DNA of 37,468 nt from Mycobacterium asiaticum (GTDB lineage: Bacteria; Actinomycetota; Actinomycetes; Mycobacteriales; Mycobacteriaceae), in assembly GCF_001673635.1 (NCBI RefSeq), contig NZ_LZMH01000084.1:1-37468 (forward strand). The letters run 5' to 3'. This document shows positions 8,048 through 16,731 of the stretch, in pieces (positions within the stretch are counted from its first letter, which is position 1; each line of letters starts with the position of its first letter). The notes under the pieces are model-generated. The model was not told where the DNA came from. It saw nothing but the letters and a program-made list of their open reading frames with translations, and did no database searches. The position numbers and the translations under genes were made by a program.

Positions 8048-10534
8048 TCAGCGACGCAGTTCGGCGCCGACCCGCTCGGCGGCGCAACGCACCGCGGCAT
8101 CGCGGGCCGCGCTCGCGTCATCCTCGGTCAGCGTTCGGTCCGGCGCCCGAAACCGCAGCGCGAACGTCAGCGACTTGCGGTCCGCGCCGATCTGCGGGCC
8201 CACGAAGACGTCGAACAACTGGATGTCTTCGAGCAGTGCGCCGGCTCCGTCACGGACGGCGTCCTCGACGGACTGGGCGGGCACGTCGGCGGCCACCACC
8301 AGGCTGACGTCTTGGAACACGGCCGGGAACGGCGACACCCGCGGAGCGGGCAGGACCGTGCTGGTCGGCACGGCGTCCAGATCCAACTCGAAGGCGCACG
8401 TGCCTTTCGGCAGACCCGCCCGCTCAATCACGGCCGGATGCAGCTGCCCGGCGTGGCCAACGACGGCGCCTGCGATCAGCACCTCAGCGCACCTTCCGGG
8501 ATGCCACGGCAGGTACTGCGCGGGTTGCAGCGTCACGTCGACTCCGCTGGCGCGCGCGACGATACGCACTCCCTCGAACGCGTCGGCGGCCTCGACGGGG
8601 CGGCCGGGTCCCCACGGGCCGCGCGGCTCCCGCAGACCGGTAAGCACCGCGGCGACATGCTGGGGTTGCCGCGGCAACGAGGCATCCAGCGTGGCGATCT
8701 CGGCATCGGTGGGCCTGCGGTCGACCGGGATCAGGTTGACGCCGCGGGTCATTTCGGTCGGCTGGACAACCTGCGCGATGGCGAACAGCGCCGCATCACC
8801 GAGACCACGAGATACGTTGCGCCCCAACGCCTCCAAGAGCGCCGGCAGCAAAGTGGTGGCCAACTCTGGTCGATCGGCCTCCAGTGGGTTGAGCACCTTG
8901 GTGGTGGCCCGCCGCGGGTCATCCGCGCCCAACCCCCACAACTCGAACACACCGGCTGGCAAGAAGGGCGTTGGCAGCACCTCGATATATCCCGACATGG
9001 CCAGCGATTTTCCGATCGCGCGCCGCCGCTGCTGCGTGGGTGACAACCCGCGACCCGCGGGGGCCGACGGCAGTACGGAGGGAATGACCTCGAGCCCTTC
9101 CAACCGCAGCACTTCTTCGACGAGATCGGCGGGTTGCCGCAGATCGGGCCGCCAACTCGGCGGCGTGACCGTCAGAACGTCCCCGTCCTGACTCACCCGC
9201 GCACCGACCTGGGTCAGACGTCGCGCGGTGGTTCCCGGTGCGTAGGCGACACCGGCGAAGCGATCCGGCAGATCGGCGGGAATTGCGATCGGTGGAAGCG
9301 ACCAGTCGTCGCGCGGCGGATCACCGCGCCAATCGGTAAGGGCCGGTTCGGCTACTCCCCCGGCGATGTTGACAAGCAAACTGGCGCAACGGTCCAGGAC
9401 GGCCACTGAGATCGCTGGGTCCACCGCCCGCTCGTAACGGCGCGCCGCTTCGCTGGGCAGATGGAGCCGCCGCTGCGTGCGCGACACGGCCGCGGGATCC
9501 CAGACCGCGGCTTCCAGCAGGATGTCGGTGGAATCGGCACGCACTTCGGTGCTGGCCGCACCCATGACGCCGCCGATTGCCGCGGTTGCGACCTCATCGA
9601 CGATCAATACGTCGACGGGCTCGAGCTTGCGCTTGACGTCATCGAGCGTGACGACCGTTTCGCCGGGGTGTGCGAATCGAACTTCGAGGCTTCCGGTGAT
9701 CCGGGCGCGGTCGTGGGCGTGCATCGGGTGACCGAGTTCGAGCATCACGTAGTTCGTGACGTCGACGGCCGGCGACGTGGGCCGTATGCCGGCCAGCAGC
9801 AGGCGACGTTGCAGCCACCACGGCGTGACGGCCTTCGGGTCGATCCCGATTACCGGCCGCAGCGCGAACCGACGCACCTCGGTCTCGGGGTGCACCCGCA
9901 ACGGCCAGGCCTCACGCTCGACGGGTAACGGTGGGACATCCGCGGGATCGGCGAAGTCCAGGTCGTAAGCGCACGCGATCTCGCGCGCCAGGCCGCGCAC
10001 GGACATGCCGTATCCGCGGTCGGGTGTGATCGCAAGGTGGAAGACCACGTCGTCCAACCCCAGCACAGCGCCGGCATCGGCGCCCGGTTCTGCGGTCCCC
10101 GGCGGCAGCACCAGGATTCCCGAATGGTCGGCACCCAAGCCGAGTTCTGCCGCCGAACAGATCATCCCGTTGGAGGTGCGGCCGTAGGTCTTACGAGCAG
10201 CGATAGTGAAGTTGCCCGGCAGGGTAGTTCCTGGCAGTGCCGCCACCACCAGGTCACCGACCTTGAAGTTGGTGGCTCCGCAGATGATGTCCTGGAGATC
10301 GTCGGCGCCGACATCAACCCGGCACGCGCGGATCGGCTTTTTGAATTCGGTGAGTTCCTCGATCTCGGTGACCCGACCCACCGTCAGCGGGCCCTCGACG
10401 GGACCGAGTGTCGCGACGTCTTCGACCTCGTGGCCGATGCGGACGAGGGCCTGGGCGAGATCATTGGGACCCGCGTCCCAGCCGGGAGCCCCGGCTGAGA
10501 CGGCCTCACGCAACCAGCTGTAGGCGACCCGCAT
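8048..10534 (-). CDS. pheT: Phenylalanine-tRNA ligase beta subunit
   Basis: 828 residues, close to the usual mycobacterial length. The beta subunit forms the cytosolic alpha2-beta2 enzyme with PheS, binds tRNA-Phe and edits mischarged Tyr-tRNA-Phe. Domains in order: an N-terminal catalytic-like start (MRVAYSWLREAV), an EMAP/OB tRNA-binding domain at about 40-155 (CGATNFKVGDLV, RTSNGMICSAAELG), a B3/B4 editing domain at about 210-370 (DVTNYVMLELGHPMHAHD), a B5 domain at about 400-480, a catalytic-like region, and an FDX-ACB anticodon-binding domain in roughly the last 100 residues (SPFPAVFQDVSLVV). The ATG at 10534 overlaps the pheS stop as TGATG, so translation is probably coupled to pheS. 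Everything looks intact. Confidence 0.98.
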   Translation of the reverse strand: MRVAYSWLREAVSAGAPGWDAGPNDLAQALVRIGHEVEDVATLGPVEGPLTVGRVTEIEELTEFKKPIRACRVDVGADDLQDIICGATNFKVGDLVVAALPGTTLPGNFTIAARKTYGRTSNGMICSAAELGLGADHSGILVLPPGTAEPGADAGAVLGLDDVVFHLAITPDRGYGMSVRGLAREIACAYDLDFADPADVPPLPVEREAWPLRVHPETEVRRFALRPVIGIDPKAVTPWWLQRRLLLAGIRPTSPAVDVTNYVMLELGHPMHAHDRARITGSLEVRFAHPGETVVTLDDVKRKLEPVDVLIVDEVATAAIGGVMGAASTEVRADSTDILLEAAVWDPAAVSRTQRRLHLPSEAARRYERAVDPAISVAVLDRCASLLVNIAGGVAEPALTDWRGDPPRDDWSLPPIAIPADLPDRFAGVAYAPGTTARRLTQVGARVSQDGDVLTVTPPSWRPDLRQPADLVEEVLRLEGLEVIPSVLPSAPAGRGLSPTQQRRRAIGKSLAMSGYIEVLPTPFLPAGVFELWGLGADDPRRATTKVLNPLEADRPELATTLLPALLEALGRNVSRGLGDAALFAIAQVVQPTEMTRGVNLIPVDRRPTDAEIATLDASLPRQPQHVAAVLTGLREPRGPWGPGRPVEAADAFEGVRIVARASGVDVTLQPAQYLPWHPGRCAEVLIAGAVVGHAGQLHPAVIERAGLPKGTCAFELDLDAVPTSTVLPAPRVSPFPAVFQDVSLVVAADVPAQSVEDAVRDGAGALLEDIQLFDVFVGPQIGADRKSLTFALRFRAPDRTLTEDDASAARDAAVRCAAERVGAELRR

Positions 10535-11577
10535 CAGGCCCCCACCCCGAACGGCAGCGAGAACCGCACATCGCCTTCGACCATGTCGCGCATGTCCGGA
10601 ATGCCGTTACGGAACTGCAGGGTTCGTTCCAGCCCCATGCCGAAGGCGAAGCCGGAGTACACCTCGGGGTCGATGCCGGCCGCCCGCAGCACGTTCGGAT
10701 GGACCATCCCGCATCCGCCCCATTCGACCCAGTCGGCACCCCCCTTCTTGTTCGCGAACCAGACGTCGACCTCGGCGGAGGGTTCGGTGAACGGGAAGAA
10801 GTGCGGGCGCATCCGGGTTCGGGCGAGCGGACCGAACTCGGCGCGGGCGAACGCGTCCAGGGTGCCGCGCAGGTGTGCCATGGTCAGGCCACGGTCGACG
10901 GCCAATCCCTCGACCTGGTGAAAAACGGGCGTGTGGGTTGCGTCGAGTTCGTCGGTTCGGAAGGTCCGACCGATCGAGATGATGTACACGGGGAGGTCAC
11001 GCTCGAGCAATGTGCGGACCTGGACCGGCGACGTGTGGGTCCGCAGCAGCTGGCGGGAGTTCTCGGGCGCGATGTAGAAGGTGTCCTGTTCGCTGCGCGC
11101 CGGATGGTCGGGCGGGAAGTTGAGCGCGTCGAAGTTGAATTGCTCGGTCTCGACTTCGGGACCTTCGGCCAGCTCCCAGCCCATCGCGACGAAGGTATCG
11201 GCGATGTGCTCGGCCAGGATGGTGATGGGGTGCCGCGCCCCGGTCGGCTGCCTCGTCGACGGCAGCGTGACATCGATCCGTTCGGCGACCAGTACCGCGG
11301 CGTCTCGTTCGGCGCGCAACACCGCGAGGCGTTCGTCATAACGGCGTTGGGCTTCGCTGCGGGCGAGGTTGACCCGCTTGCCGGCGTCGGCGCGTTCTTC
11401 CTTGGGCAGTCCGCCGAGCGCTTGACGTGCCAGCGCCAGCGTCGAGCGGTCACCCAGGTACTCGGTCTTGACGTATGCAAGCGCTTCCAGGCTGTCGGCG
11501 AGGGAGATGGCGCGCTGGGCGGCCTCGACTGCCTCCGCCAATGCTTCCGGCGATAGGTCGACGGGTTGATCACCCAC
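10534..11577 (-). CDS. pheS: Phenylalanine-tRNA ligase alpha subunit
   Basis: 347 residues from the GTG at 11577, with AAGGAGAG 9 nt upstream. This class II catalytic subunit activates phenylalanine and transfers it to tRNA-Phe. The N-terminal coiled-coil arm spans about residues 1-100. The catalytic core follows with HPARSEQDTFYIA (motif 1 region), LRTHTSPVQVRTL, the motif 2 region IGRTFRTDELDATHTPVFHQ, and motif 3 GMGLERTLQFRNGIPDMRD near the end. It is the first gene of the pheS-pheT pair. The upstream 196-bp gap holds a candidate promoter, and no T-box or Phe-rich leader peptide is visible there. Confidence 0.98.
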   Translation of the reverse strand: MGDQPVDLSPEALAEAVEAAQRAISLADSLEALAYVKTEYLGDRSTLALARQALGGLPKEERADAGKRVNLARSEAQRRYDERLAVLRAERDAAVLVAERIDVTLPSTRQPTGARHPITILAEHIADTFVAMGWELAEGPEVETEQFNFDALNFPPDHPARSEQDTFYIAPENSRQLLRTHTSPVQVRTLLERDLPVYIISIGRTFRTDELDATHTPVFHQVEGLAVDRGLTMAHLRGTLDAFARAEFGPLARTRMRPHFFPFTEPSAEVDVWFANKKGGADWVEWGGCGMVHPNVLRAAGIDPEVYSGFAFGMGLERTLQFRNGIPDMRDMVEGDVRFSLPFGVGA

Positions 11578-11702
11578 GCGGCGGCACTCTCCTTGCTGAC
11601 GAGGCTGGTCGGGCTGCCCGGCCGCTACCCCGCGCGATGGGCTCGAGCGCGGCCCGCAACGTGGGCTTGTGGGTTCGCGGCACGGGTGTGACGCAAGTGC
11701 CG

Positions 11703-11723
11703 ATCATAAGTCATGACGTCATG
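11703..11723 (-). promoter_or_regulatory. Candidate pheST promoter with a 12-bp palindrome
   Basis: On the minus strand a near-consensus -10 hexamer TATGAT (11708-11703) lies just downstream of the perfect palindrome CATGACGTCATG (11712-11723). No good -35 is visible. The predicted start would give a 5' leader of about 120 nt before pheS. The palindrome sits in the -10/-35 spacer, where an operator could act. Confidence 0.35.
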
Positions 11724-11773
11724 TGTCCCGGATCACCAGGCTTCCCGGCCAGGACTGAGGCGCAGCTTTGGGG

Positions 11774-12589
11774 TCAGGGCGCGGCCGTTAGTACCGGCGC
11801 CGGCTGCGGCCCGTCCGTAGGCGTCGAGGCGTCCGGTGTACTGGACCGGAATCGCCGCGACACAAGGTGGGCGATCGCGGCACCGGACAGGCCGAGCACC
11901 GTGCCGGCGAACATCCCCCACCAGCTGTGCGACAGGATCAGGAACCCGAAACCCGCGGCGTTGAGCAGCATCAGGCACCGCACCGGCGTCCAGTGCACGG
12001 TGCCGTGGAACCGCGTGCCAACCAGCATCCCTAATGTCAGAGCCACGGCGTGCCCGGCGTTGGTGAACTCGCCGCCGATGATCGCGGCCGACACGCTAAC
12101 CGCGAGCCACCATGCGACCCAGGCGGGCCGCCATTGCCGCGGGATGGTGGCCGTGAGGGCACCGAGGACGGCGAGTGCGCCGTAGCTCATGCCGACATCG
12201 CTGGCGCGCGTGATCGACCACGGCATCCAGCCCAGCTTGACCGCCGCGGCCAGCGCGGCGGCCACCACCAGCGTGGCGCCGATGTGCCCAATGAGGAACG
12301 CGACGATCAGCCGGAGGGTGCGCATCTGCAGTTCGGCCAGGACGAGCAGACAGGTCAGAAATGGCAGCCAGAAGTACAACGGACCGGCTTCGACGACAAA
12401 GGCACTGCCCAGCAGCGTGCCCAGCCGGCCGTGCGAAAGGTTGTGCAGGTTGGTGCTGGCGTGCCGAATCACCCGGTCATGCGTCTGCGGGTCGATCAGC
12501 AGCATCGCGGTGCTGACGAATGCCAGAGCCGCCACGTACGCCACGGTGAACCGCACGCGGGCGAGCCCGGACAACACGTTGGAAATCAT
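11774..12589 (-). CDS. Rhomboid-like membrane protein (Rv1648-type)
   Basis: 271 residues with about six hydrophobic segments and a charged, Pro/Thr-rich C-terminal tail after about residue 240. The layout is rhomboid-like: an RHASTNLHNL loop after the first membrane helix, GHIGATLV, a G-M-S135-Y-G motif of the GxSxG type in a membrane helix, and NAG-H180-AVALTLGML matching the rhomboid His helix. If these pair, an intramembrane Ser-His dyad would be present, but proteolysis is an inference and the protein could be an inactive relative. The start at 12589 follows the cyclase stop by only 9 nt and uses a GGAAGG site lying in that junction, so it is almost certainly co-transcribed and translationally coupled with the cyclase. 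Confidence 0.75.
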   Translation of the reverse strand: MISNVLSGLARVRFTVAYVAALAFVSTAMLLIDPQTHDRVIRHASTNLHNLSHGRLGTLLGSAFVVEAGPLYFWLPFLTCLLVLAELQMRTLRLIVAFLIGHIGATLVVAAALAAAVKLGWMPWSITRASDVGMSYGALAVLGALTATIPRQWRPAWVAWWLAVSVSAAIIGGEFTNAGHAVALTLGMLVGTRFHGTVHWTPVRCLMLLNAAGFGFLILSHSWWGMFAGTVLGLSGAAIAHLVSRRFRSSTPDASTPTDGPQPAPVLTAAP

Positions 12590-12598
12590 CGCCTTCCA

Positions 12599-13564
12599 CT
12601 ATGCATGGGCGTTTGTCTCGTCCGTGTTATCGCCACCTGACAAGTCCCTACCAGTCTTGAGGCGGTAGATCGCCAGGTCTGGTGGGATGCCGGTGAGTTT
12701 GCTGGAAAACATGGGCCTGCGCGCGCGCTTGACGGTGACGCCCAGCTCGTCCAGGTCGCTTTGCGGGATCAAATCCAAGGTCGGGCTCGAGATCATGATC
12801 CCGCCCTTGGTCGCGCGTTCCATCACGCGGGCCGCGATGTTGACGTCGACACCCAGCCAATCCGAACCGAGTCGCTGCGGGCGTCCGGTGTGAATGCCTA
12901 CCCGCATCCGAGGTGTAAAGCCCTCCACCTCAACCGTTTTGATCGCCTGTTCGGCGTGCAGCACCGCCTTGACCGCGGTATCGGGGCGGCGGAACACGGC
13001 CATGATCCCGTCGCCCATCCGCTTGACGATGTGGCCGCCGGCATCCAGCAGTGGGGATTCGACGGCGCGGGCCACCTGGCGCAGCAACGTGAGCGCGGCG
13101 TCGTCCCCGGCTTGCAGCGACCACGACGAGAAACCCACCAGATCGGTGAACACCAGCGTCACTTCGGGGTTTGCGGGACGGCGCGACACGGCCTCTGTCA
13201 TGGCCTGCCAGACCTGCAAAACGCCCAGACTCAGTTCGCGAGACGCCCCATCGCGATCGCCGAGGAGCCGGTCGGCGGCGCGGGCGGCGGCGCGGGGGCC
13301 GCCTTCGCCGGCAGTGGACAGTGGGTCACCGAATTCCGGGTCTCCGGGCAGCAACCGGCGGGCGCGCTTGACGAACCCGACCACGCCAGGACTGTGATTG
13401 GTGTTGCGCAGCCACTTCGCCGGGGAACGCCGTCGTGGAGCCTCGTCAGCCACCGCAGTTGCCGTGTGGTCAGATTCGCCGGATTCCGATTCGTCAGCCC
13501 CGACCTCCACGGAATCAACGTTAGGCGGTCCAGGCTGAACCCGGCAACGACGATCACGCCACAC
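12599..13564 (-). CDS. Class III adenylate cyclase (Rv1647-type)
   Basis: 321 residues from the GTG at 13564. It makes cAMP from ATP. The catalytic domain lies at about 133-300 and keeps all expected residues: metal-binding D141 (VFTDLVGFSSWS) and D185 (KRMGDGIMAVF), adenine-specifying K181 and D240, and transition-state N242 and R246 (LGVDVNIAARVME). That set points to an active adenylate rather than guanylate cyclase. The N-terminal 130 residues are charged and Ala/Arg-rich, with no membrane span seen, and a helical stretch at about 85-125 may be a linker. The start is uncertain: neither the GTG at 13564 nor the next one at 13510 has a good ribosome-binding site. It is followed 9 nt later by the rhomboid-like gene. 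Confidence 0.93.
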   Translation of the reverse strand: MWRDRRCRVQPGPPNVDSVEVGADESESGESDHTATAVADEAPRRRSPAKWLRNTNHSPGVVGFVKRARRLLPGDPEFGDPLSTAGEGGPRAAARAADRLLGDRDGASRELSLGVLQVWQAMTEAVSRRPANPEVTLVFTDLVGFSSWSLQAGDDAALTLLRQVARAVESPLLDAGGHIVKRMGDGIMAVFRRPDTAVKAVLHAEQAIKTVEVEGFTPRMRVGIHTGRPQRLGSDWLGVDVNIAARVMERATKGGIMISSPTLDLIPQSDLDELGVTVKRARRPMFSSKLTGIPPDLAIYRLKTGRDLSGGDNTDETNAHA

Positions 13565-13658
13565 GTGTCACATATCGGACCAAACCCGCTGATCACGCGG
13601 TTGCGGCGACGGCGTGGCGACTGCATAACACCGCTCTGGCGCATATGCTTGAACCGTA

Positions 13659-13674
13659 GACAACGTATGTTGTC
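13659..13674. promoter_or_regulatory. Inverted repeat in the cyclase/oxygenase divergent gap
   Basis: GACAACGTATGTTGTC has perfect 6-bp arms around GTAT. It lies 44 nt before the oxygenase ATG and 95 nt from the cyclase start, in the 153-bp divergent region. Size and location resemble a dimeric repressor operator (TetR type, for example). No regulator gene is adjacent, so the role is inference. Confidence 0.4.
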
Positions 13675-13717
13675 ACCATTTATCGTGGGCGCACACCGAG
13701 GTGCTTTGGAGGCCGTG

Positions 13718-14773
13718 ATGACTGCCACATCGACGACACCGACCGACCCACTCGGACCCGATTCCCTGACCTGGAAGTATTTCGGCGATCTGCGCACCGG
13801 GATGATGGGCATCTGGATCGGGGCGATCCAGAACATGTACCCGGAACTGGGCGCCGGGGTCGAAGAGCACTCCATTCTGTTGCGCGAACCCCTGCAGCGG
13901 GTGGCCCGGTCGGTCTACCCGATCATGGGCGTGGTCTACGACGGCGACCGCGCCGCACAGACCGGCCAGCAGATCAAGAGCTACCACCGGACCATCAAAG
14001 GAGTCGACGGCGAGGGCCGCCGCTACCACGCCCTGAATCCGGAGACGTTCTATTGGGCACACGCCACGTTCTTCATGCTCGTCATCAAGGTGGCCGAGTA
14101 TTTCTGCGGCGGACTCACCGAAGCCGAGAAGCGCCAGTTGTTCGACGAGCACGTGCAGTGGTACCGCATGTACGGCATGAGCATGCGGCCGGTGCCCAAG
14201 TCCTGGGAGGACTTTCAGGAATACTGGGAGCGGGTCGGCCGTGAGGAATTGGAGATCAACCAGGCCGTCCTGGACATCTTCCAGATACGGATTCCCAAGC
14301 CGAAATTCGTCCTGCTGCCCACCCCGATTTGGGACCAGCTGCTCAAGCCAATGGTCGCGGGTCAGCGCTGGATCGCCGCGGGGCTGTTCGAACCCGCCGT
14401 GCGGGAGAAGGCGGGGATGCGCTGGACACCGGGCGACGAGATACTGCTGCGCCTGTTCGGCAAACTGGTCGAATTGGCCTTTATTGCGGTGCCCGACGAG
14501 ATCCGGCTGCACCCGCGGGCGCTGGCCGCCTACCGTCGGGCCGAGGGCCGGATCCGCGAGGACGCGCCGCTGGTCGAGGCGCCGGCATTCATGGGCCCGC
14601 CCCGGGATCGCCGCGGTCTGCCCATGCACTACTTCCCGCCGCGGTCCCGGCTGCCGCTCGCCCGCCCGCTGGAACCTGCGCGCGCCATCATGGAACGCGC
14701 CGGATCTCTGGTGCACAGCACGCTGTCCATCGCCGGCCTGCGACCGGCGCGGGGGCGTAATTCCGCGGCTTAA
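13718..14773 (+). CDS. MpaB-type oxygenase domain protein (DUF2236, Rv1645c-type)
   Basis: 351 residues from the ATG at 13718, preceded by TGGAGG with 5 nt spacing; the much longer upstream open frame is antisense to the cyclase. The family (ER-bound oxygenase MpaB / rubber oxygenase catalytic domain) includes haem-dependent oxygenases. The protein shows the family pattern: WKYFGDLRTGMMGIWIGAIQ near the N-terminus, RVARSVYPIMGVVYD with a following RTIKG, and ALNPETFYWAH115ATFF, whose His is the likely haem ligand by family analogy. The C-terminus is basic and Pro/Arg-rich. The substrate is unknown. It is divergent from the cyclase and convergent with PE copy D (16 bp between stops). Confidence 0.88.
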   Translation: MTATSTTPTDPLGPDSLTWKYFGDLRTGMMGIWIGAIQNMYPELGAGVEEHSILLREPLQRVARSVYPIMGVVYDGDRAAQTGQQIKSYHRTIKGVDGEGRRYHALNPETFYWAHATFFMLVIKVAEYFCGGLTEAEKRQLFDEHVQWYRMYGMSMRPVPKSWEDFQEYWERVGREELEINQAVLDIFQIRIPKPKFVLLPTPIWDQLLKPMVAGQRWIAAGLFEPAVREKAGMRWTPGDEILLRLFGKLVELAFIAVPDEIRLHPRALAAYRRAEGRIREDAPLVEAPAFMGPPRDRRGLPMHYFPPRSRLPLARPLEPARAIMERAGSLVHSTLSIAGLRPARGRNSAA

Positions 14774-14789
14774 CGCGGCCCAACGCGGC

Positions 14790-15812
14790 CTAGAGCGGTA
14801 GGCCGAACAGCTTCAGGAATTCGGTACCGAGCCCGCCAAAGCGTGAGCCGGAGAACGCGAAGTTCGCGCCGGCAAAGGTTGAAGTCACACCCCCGGAAGT
14901 GACGCTGTAGCCGGGCGCATACAACGTCATCGGCTGAGACGATGCGAGAAGCCCGCCGAACGGAACTCGCAAGGTAATCTCCGGCCCCCCGGCGCCGAGC
15001 CCGCCCAATGGCACTTCCACTATTTGGTGGCCGAACAGCGTGGCGTTCGCGTAATCGAACGGTGAGGAGAAGAAGGCAGTAGCAGCACCCAGGAGGTTCC
15101 CGCTGCCCAGCGCGGAGGTAAACGCGTCAAAGCTGTGGACCAGCGAGTACCCACCAGTAACCGTAGGGCCGGCCGCGGCCATGAGAAGCCGAAGCTGAGG
15201 CGGCACGGTGACAGACCCCCCCGTCAGCTGCAAAGTTGATACAAATGGCGCAGCCAGAGTCGTGTCCATGCGTCCGTTGATCGACCACGACAGGGGCCCG
15301 AGCGGGGTGGAGGCGTTTATAGCCGCCAGGATGGGGCCGGTGCCGAAGTCGGGAGGTCCAGCTTCGGGGAAGATGGCGTCCTGCGTGATGGTGATTGGGC
15401 CAAAGGGCGTGGGAATTGTGCTGCTCTCATGGATGGCTTGAGCCGGCGCAACACCCCCGGGACCGATCAGCCGACGTCCCAGCAAAGCCTGCGCCGGCGC
15501 ATTGATCGCGTTCACCAGCGTTTGCTGCGCATTGGCGATCTCAGCATTTACATACTGGGCCGCGCCGCCGCTGAGCAACTTCACGAAATCAGCGTGGAAG
15601 GCCGAAGCCCGAGCACTTACAGCGGCGAACTCTTCTGCATGGGAACCGAAGAGCGCTGTGATCGCCGAGGAAATCTCGTCTGCGGCGGGCGGCGCGATTG
15701 CGGTTGCCTGATTGAGAGCCTTGGTGCTCGCACCTCGTAGCGCAGATCCGAGATCCTGCAAACTCGCGCTTGCTGCGGATACGGCCTCTGGTACCACGCT
15801 GACTAGTGACAT
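14790..15812 (-). CDS. PE family protein (copy D)
   Basis: 340 residues from the ATG at 15812, with GAAGGGGA upstream; the frame extends 19 codons further but without PE character. The PE domain is about residues 1-95 (MSLVSVVPEAVSAASASLQD), with secretion motif Y87-V-N-A-E91. It is more diverged from copies A-C in the PE domain (SVVPEAV, and QATAIAPPA in place of the PTTGI of copies A-C). The C-terminal region is shorter and shows only weak similarity to them (LLGAATAFFSSPFDYANATL, VPFGGLLA). It is presumably ESX-exported; function unknown. In H37Rv a PE gene (PE17) lies on the other side of the oxygenase gene, so the position differs here. Confidence 0.9.
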   Translation of the reverse strand: MSLVSVVPEAVSAASASLQDLGSALRGASTKALNQATAIAPPAADEISSAITALFGSHAEEFAAVSARASAFHADFVKLLSGGAAQYVNAEIANAQQTLVNAINAPAQALLGRRLIGPGGVAPAQAIHESSTIPTPFGPITITQDAIFPEAGPPDFGTGPILAAINASTPLGPLSWSINGRMDTTLAAPFVSTLQLTGGSVTVPPQLRLLMAAAGPTVTGGYSLVHSFDAFTSALGSGNLLGAATAFFSSPFDYANATLFGHQIVEVPLGGLGAGGPEITLRVPFGGLLASSQPMTLYAPGYSVTSGGVTSTFAGANFAFSGSRFGGLGTEFLKLFGLPL

Positions 15813-15935
15813 AGTTTCCCCTTCGTCGGAGAGCCGGTCGCCTATTGGACGAGAGCCGAATAGTAGCAATCAGCAACGACGGCACCAATGATTTCCAGAT
15901 CTTTTTCCGAAATTTGCGGAAGATGCCGCGTGGGG

Positions 15936-16694
15936 TCAGGCTCGGGACTCCGGTCGCAACGCGCGCGCAGATTGATACAGGCAGATCGCAGCGGCCGCGG
16001 CGACGTTCAAACTCTCCGCTCCCCCGGCCATCGGGATGCGCACCCGGTGATCGGCACTGGCGGCGAGCTCCGTTGACAAACCGTGGGCTTCGGGCCCGAA
16101 CAGCCACGCCGTTGGCCGGCCCAGTGGCAGCTCGGGGTCGTCGAGGGGTTTTTCACCGTCGAGCATGGTGGCCAGCACTTGGAGTCCGGCCGTCCGCAGC
16201 TGGGTAACAGCAGCGCCAGCGTCCGGTTCTACGACGACGGGAATGTTGAAGATGCTGCCGGTTGAGGCGCGCAGACACTTGCCGTTATATGGGTCGACGC
16301 TGTGCCCGGCCAGCACGACCGCCGAAGCACCCATCGCGTCGGCGAGACGGATCAAGGTGCCGGCGTTGCCCGGCTCGCCGATATCCACGGCGACCGCGAT
16401 CAGTCGCGGCGAGCCGGTCAGCGCTTCGCCCAAGCGGGAGGCCGGCATGTCACACACCGCGACGAGACCGGTGGGAGTCACCGTGTCGGACAACGCTTTC
16501 GCGGCCCGATCGGTCACCAGGTGGATGGGTGGGACCAGCACCGACGCATAGCGTTGGGCGGCGTCCTCGGTGGCGAACACCTCTCGGACCAGGCCGCGAC
16601 CAAACGCGGCCGCGACCAGATTCGGGCCTTCGGCGAGAAACAGTCCCGATCGGCGCCGGCCGACGTGGCGATGCAATTTGACCGCCGCGACCAC
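15936..16694 (-). CDS. tsnR: SpoU/TrmH-family rRNA methyltransferase
   Basis: Cytosolic 2'-O-ribose methyltransferase of the SPOUT fold, using S-adenosylmethionine, annotated as TsnR in H37Rv. The three SpoU motifs are present: DIGEPGNAGTLIRLADAMGA (motif 1), AWLFGPEAHGL (motif 2) and IPMAGGAESLNVAAAAAICL (motif 3). The N-terminal part (LHRHVGRRRSGLFLAEGPN) is the RNA-binding segment. The start is unclear. From memory the H37Rv protein begins MLTERSAR; here the matching position reads CAG-CTG-CTG-ACC with no ATG, GTG or TTG. I therefore give the first standard in-frame start downstream, the GTG at 16694 (252 residues). Alternatives are a CTG near 16715-16718 or a start at 16817 inside rplT. 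It follows rplT closely and is probably the last gene of the infC operon. Confidence 0.88.
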   Translation of the reverse strand: MVAAVKLHRHVGRRRSGLFLAEGPNLVAAAFGRGLVREVFATEDAAQRYASVLVPPIHLVTDRAAKALSDTVTPTGLVAVCDMPASRLGEALTGSPRLIAVAVDIGEPGNAGTLIRLADAMGASAVVLAGHSVDPYNGKCLRASTGSIFNIPVVVEPDAGAAVTQLRTAGLQVLATMLDGEKPLDDPELPLGRPTAWLFGPEAHGLSTELAASADHRVRIPMAGGAESLNVAAAAAICLYQSARALRPESRA

Positions 16695-16731
16695 CTTGGC
16701 CGAGCGCTCGGTCAGCAGCTGCGCCGCGAAG

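Noticed and set aside
10408..11556. 382-codon plus-strand frame opposite pheS
   Set aside because: The opposite strand encodes an intact PheS with all class II motifs.
11578..11773. T-box or Phe leader peptide before pheS
   Set aside because: No T-box core sequence and no short Phe-rich frame; only a promoter-like element and a palindrome are visible.
12761..13717. N-terminal extension of the oxygenase frame across the cyclase gene
   Set aside because: The 670-codon open frame is antisense to the cyclase; the oxygenase starts at 13718 with TGGAGG upstream and family sequence only after that.
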